Below, in pieces: positions 35,688 to 46,986 of a stretch of 64,000 nt of DNA. The translations under genes and the position numbers were made by a program. This DNA comes from Pictodentalium vernedei. Its lineage: Eukaryota; Mollusca; Scaphopoda; Dentaliida; Dentaliidae. Each line of letters starts with the position of its first letter. The stretch's first letter is position 1. The notes under the pieces were generated by a model, which did no database searches, was not told where the DNA came from, and saw nothing but the letters and a program-made list of their open reading frames with translations. Where the stretch lies: contig CM062297.1 of NCBI GenBank assembly GCA_031216915.1, forward strand, positions 537,686,971-537,750,970, read 5' to 3'.

Positions 35688-37142
35688 AGCTCAACTTTGA
35701 CGAAGTCAAATTTGAGCTATTGTCATGGCCCGTCGTCCGTCTGTCCGTACGTCAACAATTGGCTATGGCTCGGGCTAGAGGTCGTATTTATGAACCGATC
35801 TTTACGAAACTTCTTGTGTACCTTTGTTATGACCCTGGGATGGGAACGAGTGTTTTTAGGTGTGGTCCGAAATTCAAGATGGCTGCCAGTGGCCATTTTG
35901 TACCGATGATGCAAAAATCAGTTTTTTGTACAGAACTTCTGTATGAAAGTTCTGATTTGAATAAAGTTTTGTATAAATGTTTAGTACCATGGGATACATC
36001 ACATATAATACGGGTTTTTTTCTCGTGCGTAAATTATGCAAATTAGACTGACTTTGATTTATTTAGTGTTACTTTCAGAGCTGTAAGTGCCAAGCTGCTA
36101 TGGCTCGGGCTAGAGGCCGTATTTATGAACCGATCTTTACGAAACTTCTTGGGTACCTTTGTTATGACCGTGGGACGAGAACGAGTGTTTTTGGGTGCGG
36201 TCCGAAATTCAAGATGGCTGCCAGCTGCCATTTTGTACCGACGATGCAGAAATCTGTTTTTTGTACAGAACTTCCATATGAAAGCTCTGATTTGAATAAT
36301 TTTTTGTATGAATGTTTAGTACCATGGGATACATCACATATAATACGGATTTTTTTCTCGTACGTAAATTGTGCAAATTCGACTAATTTTGATGTTTTTG
36401 GGGGTTACTTTCAGCACTGTAAGTGCAAATGCCAATACGGCTCGGGCTAGAGGCCGTATTTATGAACCGATCTTCACGAAACTTCTTGAGTACCTTTGGT
36501 ATCACCGTGGGACGAGAACGAGTGTTTTGGGGTCTGGTCCGAAATTCAGGATGGCCGATGGCAGCCATTTTGTACAAAATTAGGTGCAATCAGATTTTTG
36601 CACAGAACTTCCATATGAAAGCCCTGATTTGAATAATTTTTTTGTGTGAATGTTTAGTACCATGGGATGCATCACATATATTACGGGTTTTTTTCTCGTG
36701 CAGAAATTATGCAAATTAGATGAACTTTGATTTTTTCAGTGCGACTTACACACAGTAAGTACACATGTCAATACGGCTGAGACTAGAGTCTGTATTTATG
36801 AACTGATCTTCACGAAATGTCTTGGGTACCTTTGTTATCACCTTGGGACGAGAACGAGTGTTTCTGGGTGCGGTCTAAAATTCAAGATGGCTGCCAGTGG
36901 CCATTTTGTACCGAAATTAGGTCTAATCAGTTTTTTGTACACAACTTCTATACAGCTCAGACTAGAGGCCATATTTATGAACCAATCTTTACGAAACTTC
37001 TTGGGTACCTTTGTTATCACCGTGGAATGAGAGCGAGTGTTTTTGGGTGTGGTCCGAAATTCAAGATGGCCACCAGCAGCCATTTTGTACCAAAATTAGT
37101 GCAATCAGTCTTTTGTATAGAACTTCTGTATGAAAGTTCTTA

Positions 37143-38349
37143 TTAGTCGAGTTGTGACGAAGTCAAACTCGACTTATAGTTTGGTGAATGGCGGGCGGGC
37201 GGGCGGGCGGGCGGGCGGGAGGGCGGGCGGGCGGGCGGGCGGGCGTAAACAATTGGTTTCCGGATGATAACTTGATAGTGGTTCAACTCACATTCATTAA
37301 ACTTCATACATAGGTTGGTCTTGGTGGGAGGAAGAACCCTATTGATTTTGGACATGCTACGTCGAAGGTCAAGGTCACAGTGACCTTGAACATAGTAAAT
37401 CTTAAACAATTGGTTTCCGGATGATAACTTGATAATGGTTCAACTCACATTCATGAAACTTCATAGGTAGATTGGCCTTGGTGAGGGGAAGAACCCTATT
37501 GATTTTGGACTCGCTACGTCAAAGGTCAAGGTCACAGTGACCTTTAACATAGTATATCTCAACAATTGGTTTCCGGATGATAACTTGATAGTGGTTCAAC
37601 CTAGAGTCATGAAACTTCATAGGTGTGTTGGCCTTGGTGCGAGGAAGAACCCTATTGATCTTGGACTCATCAGGTCAAAGGTCAAGGTCACAGTGACCTT
37701 GAACATAGTATATCGCAACAATTGGTTTCCGGATGATAACTTGATAGTGGTTCAACCTAGAGTCATGAAACTTTATAGGTGTGTTGGCCTTGGTGCGAGG
37801 AAGAACCCTATTGATCTTGGACTCACCAGGTCAAAGGTCAAGGTCACAGTGACCTTGAACATAGTATATCGCAACAATTGGTTTCCGGATGATAACTTGA
37901 TAGTGGTTCAACCTAGAGTCATGAAACTTCATAGGTATGTTGGCCTTGGTGCGAGGAAGAACCCTATTGATCTTGGACTCACCAGGTCAAAGGTCAAGGT
38001 CACAGTGACCTTGAACATAGTATATCGCAACAATTGGTTTCCGGATGATAACTTGATAGTGGTTCAACCTAGAGCCATGAAACTTTACAGGCGTGTTGGC
38101 CTTGGTGCGAGGAAGAACCCTATTGATGTTGGACTCACCAGGTCAAAGGTCAAGGTCACAGTGACCTTGTACATAGCATATCGCAACAATTGGTTTCCGG
38201 ATGAGAACTTGATAGTGGTTCAACCTAGAGTCATGAAACTTCATAGGTGTGTTGGCCTTGGTGCGAGGAAGAACCCTATTGACCTTGGACTCGCCAGGTC
38301 AAAGGTCAAGGTCACAACTCGACATTGGATCTGTGATCCTGAGCGGCAT
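37143..38349 (+). mobile_element. Nested HINE-like element, AGTCGAGTTGTG family, with ERE/DR1 array
   Basis: The head TAGTCGAGTTGTGACGAAGT returns with CAAACTCGACT and is followed by a (GGGC)n tract (37190-37246). Seven units of about 156 bp each hold ACAATTGGTTTCCGGATGAT and AACCCTATTGAT. The 3' end CACAACTCGAC (38313-38323) is the inverse of the head. Units carry AGGTCAAAGGTCAAGGTCA, then CAGTGACCTTG. It sits inside the host element between GAAAGTTCT and AATAAATTTTTG. Confidence 0.85.
37364..38316 (+). promoter_or_regulatory. Array of nuclear-receptor-type binding motifs
   Basis: The perfect palindrome AGGTCACAGTGACCT (estrogen-response-element consensus) is present in six successive units, at about 37371, 37529, 37686, 37842, 37998 and 38154. 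Five units (37672, 37828, 37984, 38140, 38296) also hold AGGTCAAAGGTCAAGGTCA, which contains a DR1 and an extended TCAAGGTCA half-site. Spacing is 156 bp. The motif match is exact; any in vivo activity is inference. Confidence 0.6.
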
Positions 38350-39614
38350 TTTTTTAATAAATTTTTGTATGAATGTTTAGTAACATGGAATACATCACAT
38401 ATTGCAAGGGGTTTTTTTTCGTGCAGAAATTATGCAAATTAGATGAACTTTGATTTATTCAGTGCTACTTACACAATGTAAGCACACATGTCAATACGGC
38501 TCAGGGTAGAGGCTGTATTTATGAACCGATCTTCACAAAACTTCTTGGGTACCTTTGTTATCTCCTTGGGATGAGAATGAGTGTTTCTGGGTACGGTCCA
38601 AAATTCAAGATGGCTGCCAGTGGCCATTTTGTACCGAAATTAGGTCCAATCAGTTTTTTGTCACAAGTTCTATACAGCTCGTATTTATGAACTGATCTTC
38701 ACAAAACTTCTTGAGTACTTTTGTTTTCACCTTGGGACAGGAACGAGTGTGTTTTGGGGTGCCTTTGTTATCACTGTGCTATGAGAACAAATATTTTGGG
38801 GTTCAGTCAGACACACTCTGGGACTCAAAGATTTCTTTTCAGTTTAGCATCTGACTGTAGCCCACCTTTACAATACTTTACCTATACATTTGTTACAGGC
38901 AACGGTCAGTATTTATGTACAGACCGTTACAATACTTTATATGTACCTTTGTTATCAGGTCATTACCTAGATGTTTGTCATTGCTGTGTCACATACTATA
39001 CATGTACATGTCTTTGTCTTGACAAGTTGAGCTACAGTGTCATTGACACTTTCATTTCTTCTGCTGAAGATCTTGCCTTACATGGGATACTTCAAAAATC
39101 TGTTACTGACTTCCGGCTGTGTTGCCTGGGGTCTCGTTTCCAGTTTTCAGTCTGACGTTGTTTACATTAGCAACGTGCGTTATTTATATGTAGGTTCCTA
39201 TTTATTATATGGTAGGTCTGTTGTAAGATACATTATACAGTCCCATAGTCTGGCAGTTAATTTTTGGGAGAAAAATATTAATTTTGTCCACACTTGGGCT
39301 CTTTTGGGATACATTTGGACACTTCATTCTCTTTGGGAACTTGGGCTCTTGTCAAAATTTTTTGAAAAATATTTTTGCGTAAACTTTTTTTGATTTATAT
39401 TTTGAATGTTTTTGTTATGTATCTTTTTATTTGTATTTAATGTGGAATTGGTTGGAGTACGATTGACTTAGTCTGCTTAAGCAAGGTGAGGAAGTCTTTC
39501 CTCTTATTTTCATGTAGGTTGCCTTGCTTGTAGTCGATGTACTTCTACTAATTTTTGCTCATATGTGTTGCATGGGATGACAAACTTTGCTGACGGGTGT
39601 CAAGGTACATTGTT

Positions 39615-39675
39615 AGCGAGAGACCACTGTCGGTTCTCTCGCGATGAGAGGCTGCCACCGGTCGTCTCGCCCTAA
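39615..39675. repeat. Double GC-rich hairpin in the element leader
   Basis: GCGAGAGACC..GGTTCTCTCGC and GCGATGAGAGG..CGTCTCGC form two adjoining stem-loops upstream of the putative promoter. The area is much richer in GC than the surroundings. Function is unknown. Confidence 0.5.
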
Positions 39676-39969
39676 GGTCGCTCTAGTTTATTAGTTTATA
39701 TTTACAGATGAACAAGAACATGGTGATGTTTACATGACGCCATCAGATAGTGTGCTTCCGTCGTCGCATTAAATAGTCAATCAGAGCTAGCGGCAAAAGT
39801 GCTCATGAATATTAGACAGGGCAATAAACCACAATGTGGTTTCAAATCCCTGTCGCTAATTAGCTTGACTGCTGAAGCAGTACAATGCCTGAGGGTACTG
39901 TGACGCCGGGTGTGTCCATTGCGGTCAAGGAGAATAGAAAGGGTAGAGCGAGCACTATAATATAATATC

Positions 39970-39978
39970 TATATAAGG
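39970..39978 (+). promoter_or_regulatory. Possible TATA box of the retrotransposon
   Basis: TATATAAGG is followed 20-30 bases later by GC-richer transcribed-looking sequence and an ATG at 40101. Start-site position is not known. Confidence 0.4.
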
Positions 39979-40100
39979 CTCACTCTGCAACTACGGGAAG
40001 GAAGAAGCCGGAAAGTTCAGCAAGAAGCTCGGCGAGGCCTGAAGGACTGCAACCGAGAGAGCCCCCCTCTCTCTTTTATTCTAACATCTGGGGCCAGATG

Positions 40101-41650
40101 TTATGGATCAGAACTTGTGTCTGTCGGAGCATACGTCCCGTCGAGATGCCCCATTCAGTTTACAGCTGGGGTCAGCGATAATTACGGCTTCTTCAACGTC
40201 TACCAAGCAAACACGACTGCACCATGGCTGTGTGACTTCTGATATCCAGCCTGCATCGCCGAGAAAGTCACTCTTCATCAGAGAAGTCACACCATACAGT
40301 AGCCAAGGAGACGAGGCCTCATTTATAGGCACGTCTGCAGGAAAGAGCCATCTCGGACACACTGTCCCAGGAGCAGCCAACGGCCATGCAACAGAAGACC
40401 ACTGCTCCTTAGGCCTCCGTAACGGACTTGCTGTCGCAGATTGCGCAGCTCATCACAACATCCCAGCAAATGCAGAAGCAGACGATGGCAGTCTCAGAAC
40501 TTGAGCTGTCGGAAGGTGCTGGGTTGGTCCAGTCATCTGCACATTCAATTGCCGATGACTGTGAGTATAATCTGATTCAGTTGGAGGATGAAAGGGATTT
40601 GGAGGAGAATTACCCTTCCCTTTTGGAACAACAGGGTGGCTATAGCGCTTATGCATCGATACTTCCCTGAGTTTGTTCCTGAGAATCAGAATGCTGCGAC
40701 AGCTCGAAAGTAGCACTATTCAATAGCCAAGACGAGGCCTCATATACGTCCAGAGAAAGTGCTGTCTCGGACACACTGTCCCGGGAGCACTCCTCAGGCC
40801 TCCATTACGGTTTTGCTGACGCAGATGCGCAGCTCCTCACAGCATCCCACCAAGTGCAGTAGCAATCGACAGCAGTCTCAAATCTGAGCTGTCACATGGT
40901 GCTGGGTAAGTCCAGTTATCTGCGCGTTCAGATGCCATTGACCATGATTTCAACTGATTCAGACAAATGATGAAGGGATATGGAGGGGCTTTTCCCTCCA
41001 CATTCATAACAATACAGGGTTGAGAGGATTTATTCCATCAAAACTATCCTGAATGTGTTCCAACGAATCAGAATGCTGCGTCTATTTACAAGAAACCGCT
41101 AGCGTTGTTGCACGCTAAATTATCCGGAAAAAGAGAAGGAAATGCCTTTTCCGGTTAAGTATAGACAGGTGTGGCAGGCTTTTGGCCTTTTAGATGACTC
41201 CACCTTCAACTTTCCAGTGGAAAGAAATAAGGTGGTTTCTTGTCATCTTCTTCTGCAGTTCCGCTGGTCGGAAAACAGTGAAGATGTATTGAGAGTTCCT
41301 CTGCATTTGAATGAGTAGGCTAAGGACCTAGCTATGGCCTTACCTTCGTCATTCATTATTCGCTTGGTCACAATTGAGACGACATTTATTCATTCAGAGC
41401 GAATTTAGATTCACTGTATCATGCAGATCACCTTTAAGAACTGTGATGCAACGTCTCTACGGAAATGAATTGGAGGATGTTTGTACCTCATTTAGAGTCC
41501 TTTCCAGAGCTATATATTCATCATGTATAACTCTGTCTTAAGTTGCTAATTGGGAGTTAAATAGACGTGACAGAGCCCTTGCGTCGTCATCCTTAATAGA
41601 TGACAAGGTGAAAAACTCCCTTAGAGTCGCTCCGGTTTCCGGACACTAAG
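40101..41650 (+). pseudogene. gag-like region of the DIRS-type element, broken
   Basis: The frame from 40428 gives LLSQIAQLITTSQQMQKQTM, a likely coiled coil, then an acidic stretch ending with LEENYPSLLEQQGG and a stop at 40668. After a duplicated block, a second open stretch (about 41141-41310) reads MPFPVKYRQVWQAFGLLDD and FNFPVERNKVVSC. A third (about 41540-41650) reads LANWELNRRDRALASSSLID. Such segments fit the capsid-like first ORF of DIRS elements by position (before RT) and composition, but gag proteins are poorly conserved, so this is inference. Several stops and frame changes make it nonfunctional. The methionine frame starting at 40103 overlaps it in another frame and is probably not the true product. 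Confidence 0.5.
40301..41081 (+). repeat. Tandem duplication inside the gag-like region
   Basis: 40301-40702 and 40724-41081 are diverged direct copies. They share ACGAGGCCTCAT, TCTCGGACACACTGTCCC, GCGCAGCTC.TCACA, GGTGCTGGGT and AATCAGAATGCTGCG. Divergence is roughly a fifth of positions plus indels, so the duplication is old. Confidence 0.8.
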
Positions 41651-41929
41651 TTTTTGACGATAAGCTTTCATTGGTTTATGACCAAGCTACAAAGAAAGCA
41701 TCAATACTCTGCTCCTTAGGTTGACGTATAATCGACCCGCATTAGCAGAAAGGAGTAAGGGAGGACGTCCTAGACAGAAGGTCGCCTACAAGGACTCCTT
41801 GTGAGTGTATAGTTAACTCTCCTATAATTACTCTAGGGATCGTCATATAGCGACTCGGATACAGGATTTACGTCTGATCGAGACTTCCAGTCAGAAGCTC
41901 CTAAACTGCTGGGTCAAGGCTTTTCGCGA

Positions 41930-43460
41930 ATGAGATGCAGTTCCTCCTTCTGTAGGCCTTACATGTGTGAGTTAGGACCTCTGTTGTTTTATGGTTGACA
42001 GATGGTTATCAAGATTAGCATCAATCTGGATAACTGTTACAGAGACTAGTAGTTGAGAAGTGTGGTTTCGGAAGGCCTGCGGCTATCTTTCCGAGAGAAC
42101 CACAACTAAATTAATGTCTGATGGTCAATGCTTCCATCTATCCTTGCATAAGAGTCTCTCCAATCGGAGGTAAAGGTTCTCTTGACATTGATGTTAATAG
42201 TGGTCATCGAGAATCAAGATTCTCTGGAATTCTGTAGCCACCTGTTACTCATACCGAAGCCAAAGAGCTCGTTCCGACAGATAATAGACTGGAGCTTGAT
42301 AACAAGTTTAGCAAAGCTCTAAAAGTTTATTTATAGCTTCATTTAGTCGGTTAAAATTAGTGTTCGAGTGATTGACTGTGCTATAAGTATAGATCAAAGG
42401 ATAGCTTTGGTCTGGAGATAGCGCCCTGCGCTGTCACTCGAATATTAACTTGGTAATGTCTCATAACAATCTGGTTCGTCTGCCATTATCCAGAACGAAT
42501 TAGATTTATGTGACTGATGGAGATGTGCTGAGCAGCTACGCATCTTGTTTAGATGGGTCGCTTACACACACATCCCCTCCAGTTACTCTTACACAGAACT
42601 GGAGTGTGACAATGCATTCGATCAGGACCAGTATTGTTTTAACGGATATAGTAAACAAAAAGGTCCATATTGAGGCAGATTTTCAGTGGTTAACTCAATA
42701 GTGCAACTGCCAGATCCGGCTTTCACGATTATGATGGGTATGAGTCAATAGTTTGGGGCATGACCCTGAGTCCTACAGACTATAAATGCAGAGGTCTGAG
42801 ACCCTCGGTTCCTGGAGAAACACATAATCATCAAGAATGATGTCAATATTGTTAGTGCTACATCAATGCGTTCACGCTTGTTCAGAGTTTGTTGAACAAC
42901 TCAATAGTGGTAGCGTACATTAGGAACCATGGCGGCACCCATTCACTTTTGTAATAATACCTAACAGAGAATCATTTTCATGTTCATCTCTCTATCCGTC
43001 ATATACCGGGTCATCTGAACGTACTAGCAGACTCGCTCCTCAGAAAGGTCGCCTGTTTCATATGTATGGATGCTCAACATGCATTTATTTGTACAGTTTT
43101 GCTACCAGTGGGATCACCCCATGCTTGTTTAATTTTGCGATGCACTGGAACAATTATTTACCGTCATTTGTGTCGCCATACCCAGATTATTGAGCGCAGG
43201 CAGTAGACACTCTGCAAATTCATGGGGAGGAATAATAGGATATGCATATCCTCCTATTCATTTGATTCAATAGCTTACGTTTAAGTTTAAACAGTGAATC
43301 CTACTGGTAGCACCTCTGTTGTCATAGAAATCTTGGATCAATATTCTCAAGTGTCTGTTATGTGACACTCCCCAGAAGCTTTCTCCATGAGAGGATCTTC
43401 TTTCAGGGGAAGTTTTATTCTTCATGTTCCTCTCCGTCCAGAGTGGCATATGGAGTCGGA
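41930..43460 (+). pseudogene. DIRS-type reverse transcriptase / RNase H, broken
   Basis: Conserved blocks are readable in order: LLIPKPKSSFRQIIDWSL (42242-42295, RT motif with PKP..FR.I.D), SLLNNSIVVAYIRNHGGTHS (42886-42945, RNase H block of the N.T.VAYI..QGGT type), HIPGHLNVLADSLLRK (43000-43047, the H.PG..N..AD.LSR block), WGGIIGYAYPPIHLI (43223-43267, the W....AY.FPP..LI block) and LLVAPLLS (about 43297-43320). This block order with the AYAFPP..LI and LVAP segments is characteristic of DIRS/Ngaro-type elements and is not seen in Ty3 or Copia. The protein would copy element RNA into DNA. Stops and frame changes occur between every block, and the catalytic YxDD region is not recognisable. 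Confidence 0.8.
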
Positions 43461-43470
43461 TTAGACGTGA

Positions 43471-43676
43471 AGGAACCATTCCGGTTCCTATATTTTTTTA
43501 TCTTAACTGACACCTGTATGATTAAATAATACGGGTGAAGGGATTTCGTTACGACTTCGAATTTCCCCCACCATAAGAGAACCATTGCGGTTCATATATT
43601 TTTCTGTTAACTGACACAAGTACGATTGAATAATGCGGGTGAGGAGATTTCGTTATGACTTCGAATTCCCCCCACC
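43471..43676 (+). repeat. Two tandem copies of about 105 bp after RNase H
   Basis: GGAACCATTCCGGTTC and AGAACCATTGCGGTTC start the two copies (43471-43575, 43577-43676). Both contain TTAACTGACAC and TTTCGTTA.GACTTCGAATT and end in a C-run. They lie where a 3' noncoding region would be. Confidence 0.85.
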
Positions 43677-44413
43677 CCCCCAACTCACACACTTCCTTAT
43701 GTGTTTTAGGCAATTACCGGGCAAGATGTAGTTCTCTTCCCACAAGCCTCATTAATCTAATACATGCATTTTATGCATTTATGTCGTGTTCTGTGGTGAC
43801 CTCATGGGCTCATCTGCTTTTTAGCTGAATTAATGCCCTGTTATTTTGGTTGATTTGTTATATACAAGCATTTATTTATAAATCATCACAATTAAGTTGC
43901 TACTCTTGAGTACCTGACATGCTGCATAACCAGTTAACTGGTATTCAGATGGTTACATGCTAATATATATGCGCTCGCGCATTATTATTATTAGGCTAAC
44001 GCTTTATTGTATTCGGTGGACCTTGAAATAATAATTTATTTTGGGGGCGGCCCGTGTAGGAGCCTGTTATTCATACCTATGTACATCTTTAGATCCAAGT
44101 TTCTATTTTGTTTTGTATTCATATTACACGTGCTTTTACGATCATAGATATCAGATTATTCATGTTGGAGAGTGTTGTTACAGGAATTTATTGTACAGTG
44201 GTTGCCTATGGATTACATAGGAAGTGTGTTTTCTCTTCAGGAATCGTTCAGTGTGGCTTGATTAGATATGTGCATGTTATATTTTTATATATCACCGGTT
44301 TTCGACATATCTGTGTACGTTGTCTGCGGTGTATGCTATTTAGTGTGCAATATTAATTGCCAGGATCGTCGCTATAGCCATAACTTGAGAAGTAACGTTA
44401 AGCACCATTTATT
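43677..44413. other. 3' part of the DIRS-type element or unique flank
   Basis: No protein motif was found, and no tyrosine recombinase signature. AT-rich and open in one frame for 82 codons (44108-44353) without recognisable features. Confidence 0.4.
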
Positions 44414-46692
44414 AGCCTGACTGTTTACAGTGAGGGCTATAGTAATGACGTTTGTCCGTCCGTCTGTTAACATTTAGAGTTTTGGTTAAAGCTTGTGGTT
44501 AAAGTTTTTTACTGAAGGTTCAAGTGCTTTTTTAGCCCGACTGTTTACAGTGAGGGCTATAGTAATGACTTTTGTCCGTCCATCTGTCCGTCTGTCCGTC
44601 TGTTAACTTTTAGAGTTTTGGTTAAAGTTTGTGGTTAAAGTTTTTTTACTGAAGGTTCAAGTGGGGTTTTTTTTTTTATTTCTTTTTTTCTTTTCCTGTT
44701 TAGTTGACATTTGGAGTTTTGGTTAAAGTTTGTGGTTAAAGTTTTTTATTCAACCTTCAAGTACAGGCTATACCCAGTAGTTCTTGTCTGATCGTCACAG
44801 AATTTCATATGCAGGTTTTAGGTCATGTCTACATGAGAAAGTCCCCTTTTGGTTGTGACCGGTCAACCTGTATGGCTGCCCGAGCCCAAAACCCGAAAAC
44901 CATTAGCACAGTCTACAGGTTGTATTTATGAAGGGATTTCATTGCAACTTCATAGAATGCCTCTGTATAATACCTAGGTGAGAACGTCTCCATTTGGGCA
45001 TGATCTGTCAACCGTGATGGCTGCCCAAGCCCGAAACCCAAAAACTTTTAGCACAGCCTGCATGTCATGTTTAATATGGACGGATTTCATTGTAACTTGA
45101 TACGATGACTCCGTATGATGTCTACATGAGAATTTCCCCATTTGGGCGTGATCTATCAACCATGACGACTGCCCGAGCCCAAAACCCGAAAACCTTTAGC
45201 ACAGTCTACAGGTCATATTTATGGAGGGATTTCATTGTGACTTGATAGGTTGACTTCATATAATTTCTACATGAGAAAGTCCCCTTTTCGACGTGATTGG
45301 GCAACTGTGACGGCTACAGGTGCCCGAATCTCAAAAACCTTCAGCACAGTCTACAGGTCATATTTATGAAGGGATTTCATTGTAACGTTGTAGGATCAAT
45401 CCATATGATGCCCAGATGAGAATGTCCCCTTTTGGTTGCGATCATTCAACCATGATGGCTGCCCAAAGCCCGAAAACCTTTAGAACAGTCTACACGTCAT
45501 ATTTATGAAGGGATTTTATTGTAATTTGATAGGTTGACTTCATATAATGTCTAGATGAGAAAATCCCCTTTTCGGCAACTGTGACGACAACAGGGGCCCG
45601 AAGCCCGAAAACCTTTAGCACAGTCTATAGGTCATATTTATGGAGGGATTTCATTGTAACTTGATAGGTTGACTTCATATAATGTCTAGATGAGAATGTC
45701 CCCTTTTGGGGAACTGTGAGGGCAACACAGGCCCGAACCCCCAAAAACCTTTAGAATATTCCACAGACCAAAATTATAAAGGCATTTCATTGTAGCTTGG
45801 TAGGATGACTCCAAGTTTGTGGTTAAAAACCCAGACAAACACCACTATCCCCTACCCCCCCCCCCACCCCCAATTAGGCTTTTTTTTTCTTTTTTTCTCC
45901 AATTTGCATTTTGAACTATTTACAGTCACTACATGTGGAACCTTTTTTTAAACTTACATACCCCCCCCCCCCCCCCCATCCCTGCCCCCCACCCCCGCCA
46001 ATTAGGCACTTTTTTTTTCTTTTGTCAAAAATGCTGGTTTACAGTTTTGGTAAAAAACCCAGACAACCGCCCCCCCCCCCCCCCCCACCTTCCCCCAAAT
46101 TAGGCATTTTTTTTTTATTTCCCCCAATATGCATTTTGAACTATTTACAGTCACTACATGCAGAATCTTTTTTTTTCCTTTTTGTCAAAAATGCTTTTTT
46201 TACAGCTTTGGTTAAAGTTTGTGGTTAAAAATCCAGACAGAAATTATTCCCCACCCCCTCCCCACCCCCCACCCCAATTAGGCATTTTTTTTTTCTTTCC
46301 TCGAATATGCATTTTGAACTATTTACAATCACTACATGCGAATCCTTTTTTTAAACTCATGTAACCCCCCCCCCCCCCCCCCTCCCCCTCCGGGGGGTGG
46401 GGGTGAGCAGTTAGGCACCTTTTTTCTTTCGTCAAAAATGCTTTTTTTACAGTTTTGGTTCAAGTTTGTGGTTAAAAACCCAGACAAACACCAACCCCAC
46501 CCCATGGTGCCAGTTAGGTATTTTTTTTTCTCTGCTCAAAATGCATTCTGAAGCATTTAGACTGACCAAATGGAAAAAAAAAATGGACTCCCCCTGACAC
46601 ACCCCCACTCTCCCAAACCCCACACCCCCACCCCACCTCCTCACACAGGGCCATTCATGCAATATTTTTTCTTTGGTACAAAATGCATTTTT
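44414..46692 (+). mobile_element. HINE-like element(s), AGCCTGACTGTTTACAG family
   Basis: Heads AGCCTGACTGTTTACAGTGA (44414) and AGCCCGACTGTTTACAGTGA (44534) each return with GGGCT and lead to a TTTGTCCGTCCGTCTG tract. Seven or so units of about 150 bp (44780-45820) carry AAGGGATTTCATTGTAACTT and CCCGAAAACCTTTAGCACAG. C-tract units (ATTAGGCATTTTT, GCATTTTGAACTATTTACAG) fill 45830-46690. Confidence 0.72.
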
Positions 46693-46904
46693 AGCCTGAC
46701 TGTTTATAGTCAGGGCTATAGTCATGACTTCTGTCCATCCATCCGTCTGTCCATCCATCTGTCTACAAACAATTGGTTTCCGACTGATAACTCCAGTTTG
46801 GATTATTTGATTTCAACCAAAGTTGATATGTGTATTTTCCAGCTAGTAATACAGGCCAGGTTTGAATATAGGTTCCACAACTCCCCCCCACCCCCCCCCC
46901 CACC

Positions 46905-46986
<82 letters not shown>

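Larger units (their letters stand above)
35688..39056 (+). mobile_element. HINE-like element, AGCTCAACTT family (copy B), with nested element
   Basis: The head AGCTCAACTTTGACGAAGTC is followed by CGTCGTCCGTCTGTCC, and the unit array closely matches copy A (11963-13787). It is interrupted at 37143-38349 by a different element. After the interruption the array resumes at the point where copy A reads AATAAATTTTTGTATGAATG and ends GACAAGTTGAGCTACAGTGT, then CATTGACACTTTCATT. Confidence 0.8.
39057..44413 (+). mobile_element. DIRS-type retrotransposon, decayed
   Basis: It interrupts the hairpin-headed repeats: the left neighbour ends at 39056 and the next head begins at 44414. In order it holds a possible promoter (TATATAAGG at 39970), gag-like sequence with an internal duplication (40101-41650), reverse transcriptase and RNase H remnants (41930-43460) and a tandem noncoding repeat (43471-43676). 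No tyrosine recombinase is visible. The exact ends, and split direct repeats of the DIRS kind, could not be defined by eye. Confidence 0.65.

Noticed and set aside
35720..36583. Recurring RIYEPIFTKLLGYL-type peptides, also at 11995, 51521 and 57327
   Set aside because: The same short frame appears in every array unit on both strands (for example VPKKFRKDRFINTASS on the minus strand), with no codon-level conservation and frequent stops.
37537..38442. A 301-codon open frame with a 52-residue internal repeat (NNWFPDDNLIVVQPR)
   Set aside because: The repeat unit is 156 bp, a multiple of three, so one open unit gives an open array. It lies inside a noncoding nested element, and the frame runs on into the flanking repeat.
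40103..40504. The 133-codon ATG frame as the main gag product
   Set aside because: The overlapping frame from 40428 has coiled-coil and acidic gag-like composition and is mirrored in the duplicated block; the ATG frame shows no such features.
39057..44413. LTR retrotransposon or integrated retrovirus
   Set aside because: No long terminal repeats, integrase or protease were found, and the RT/RNase H blocks are of DIRS type.
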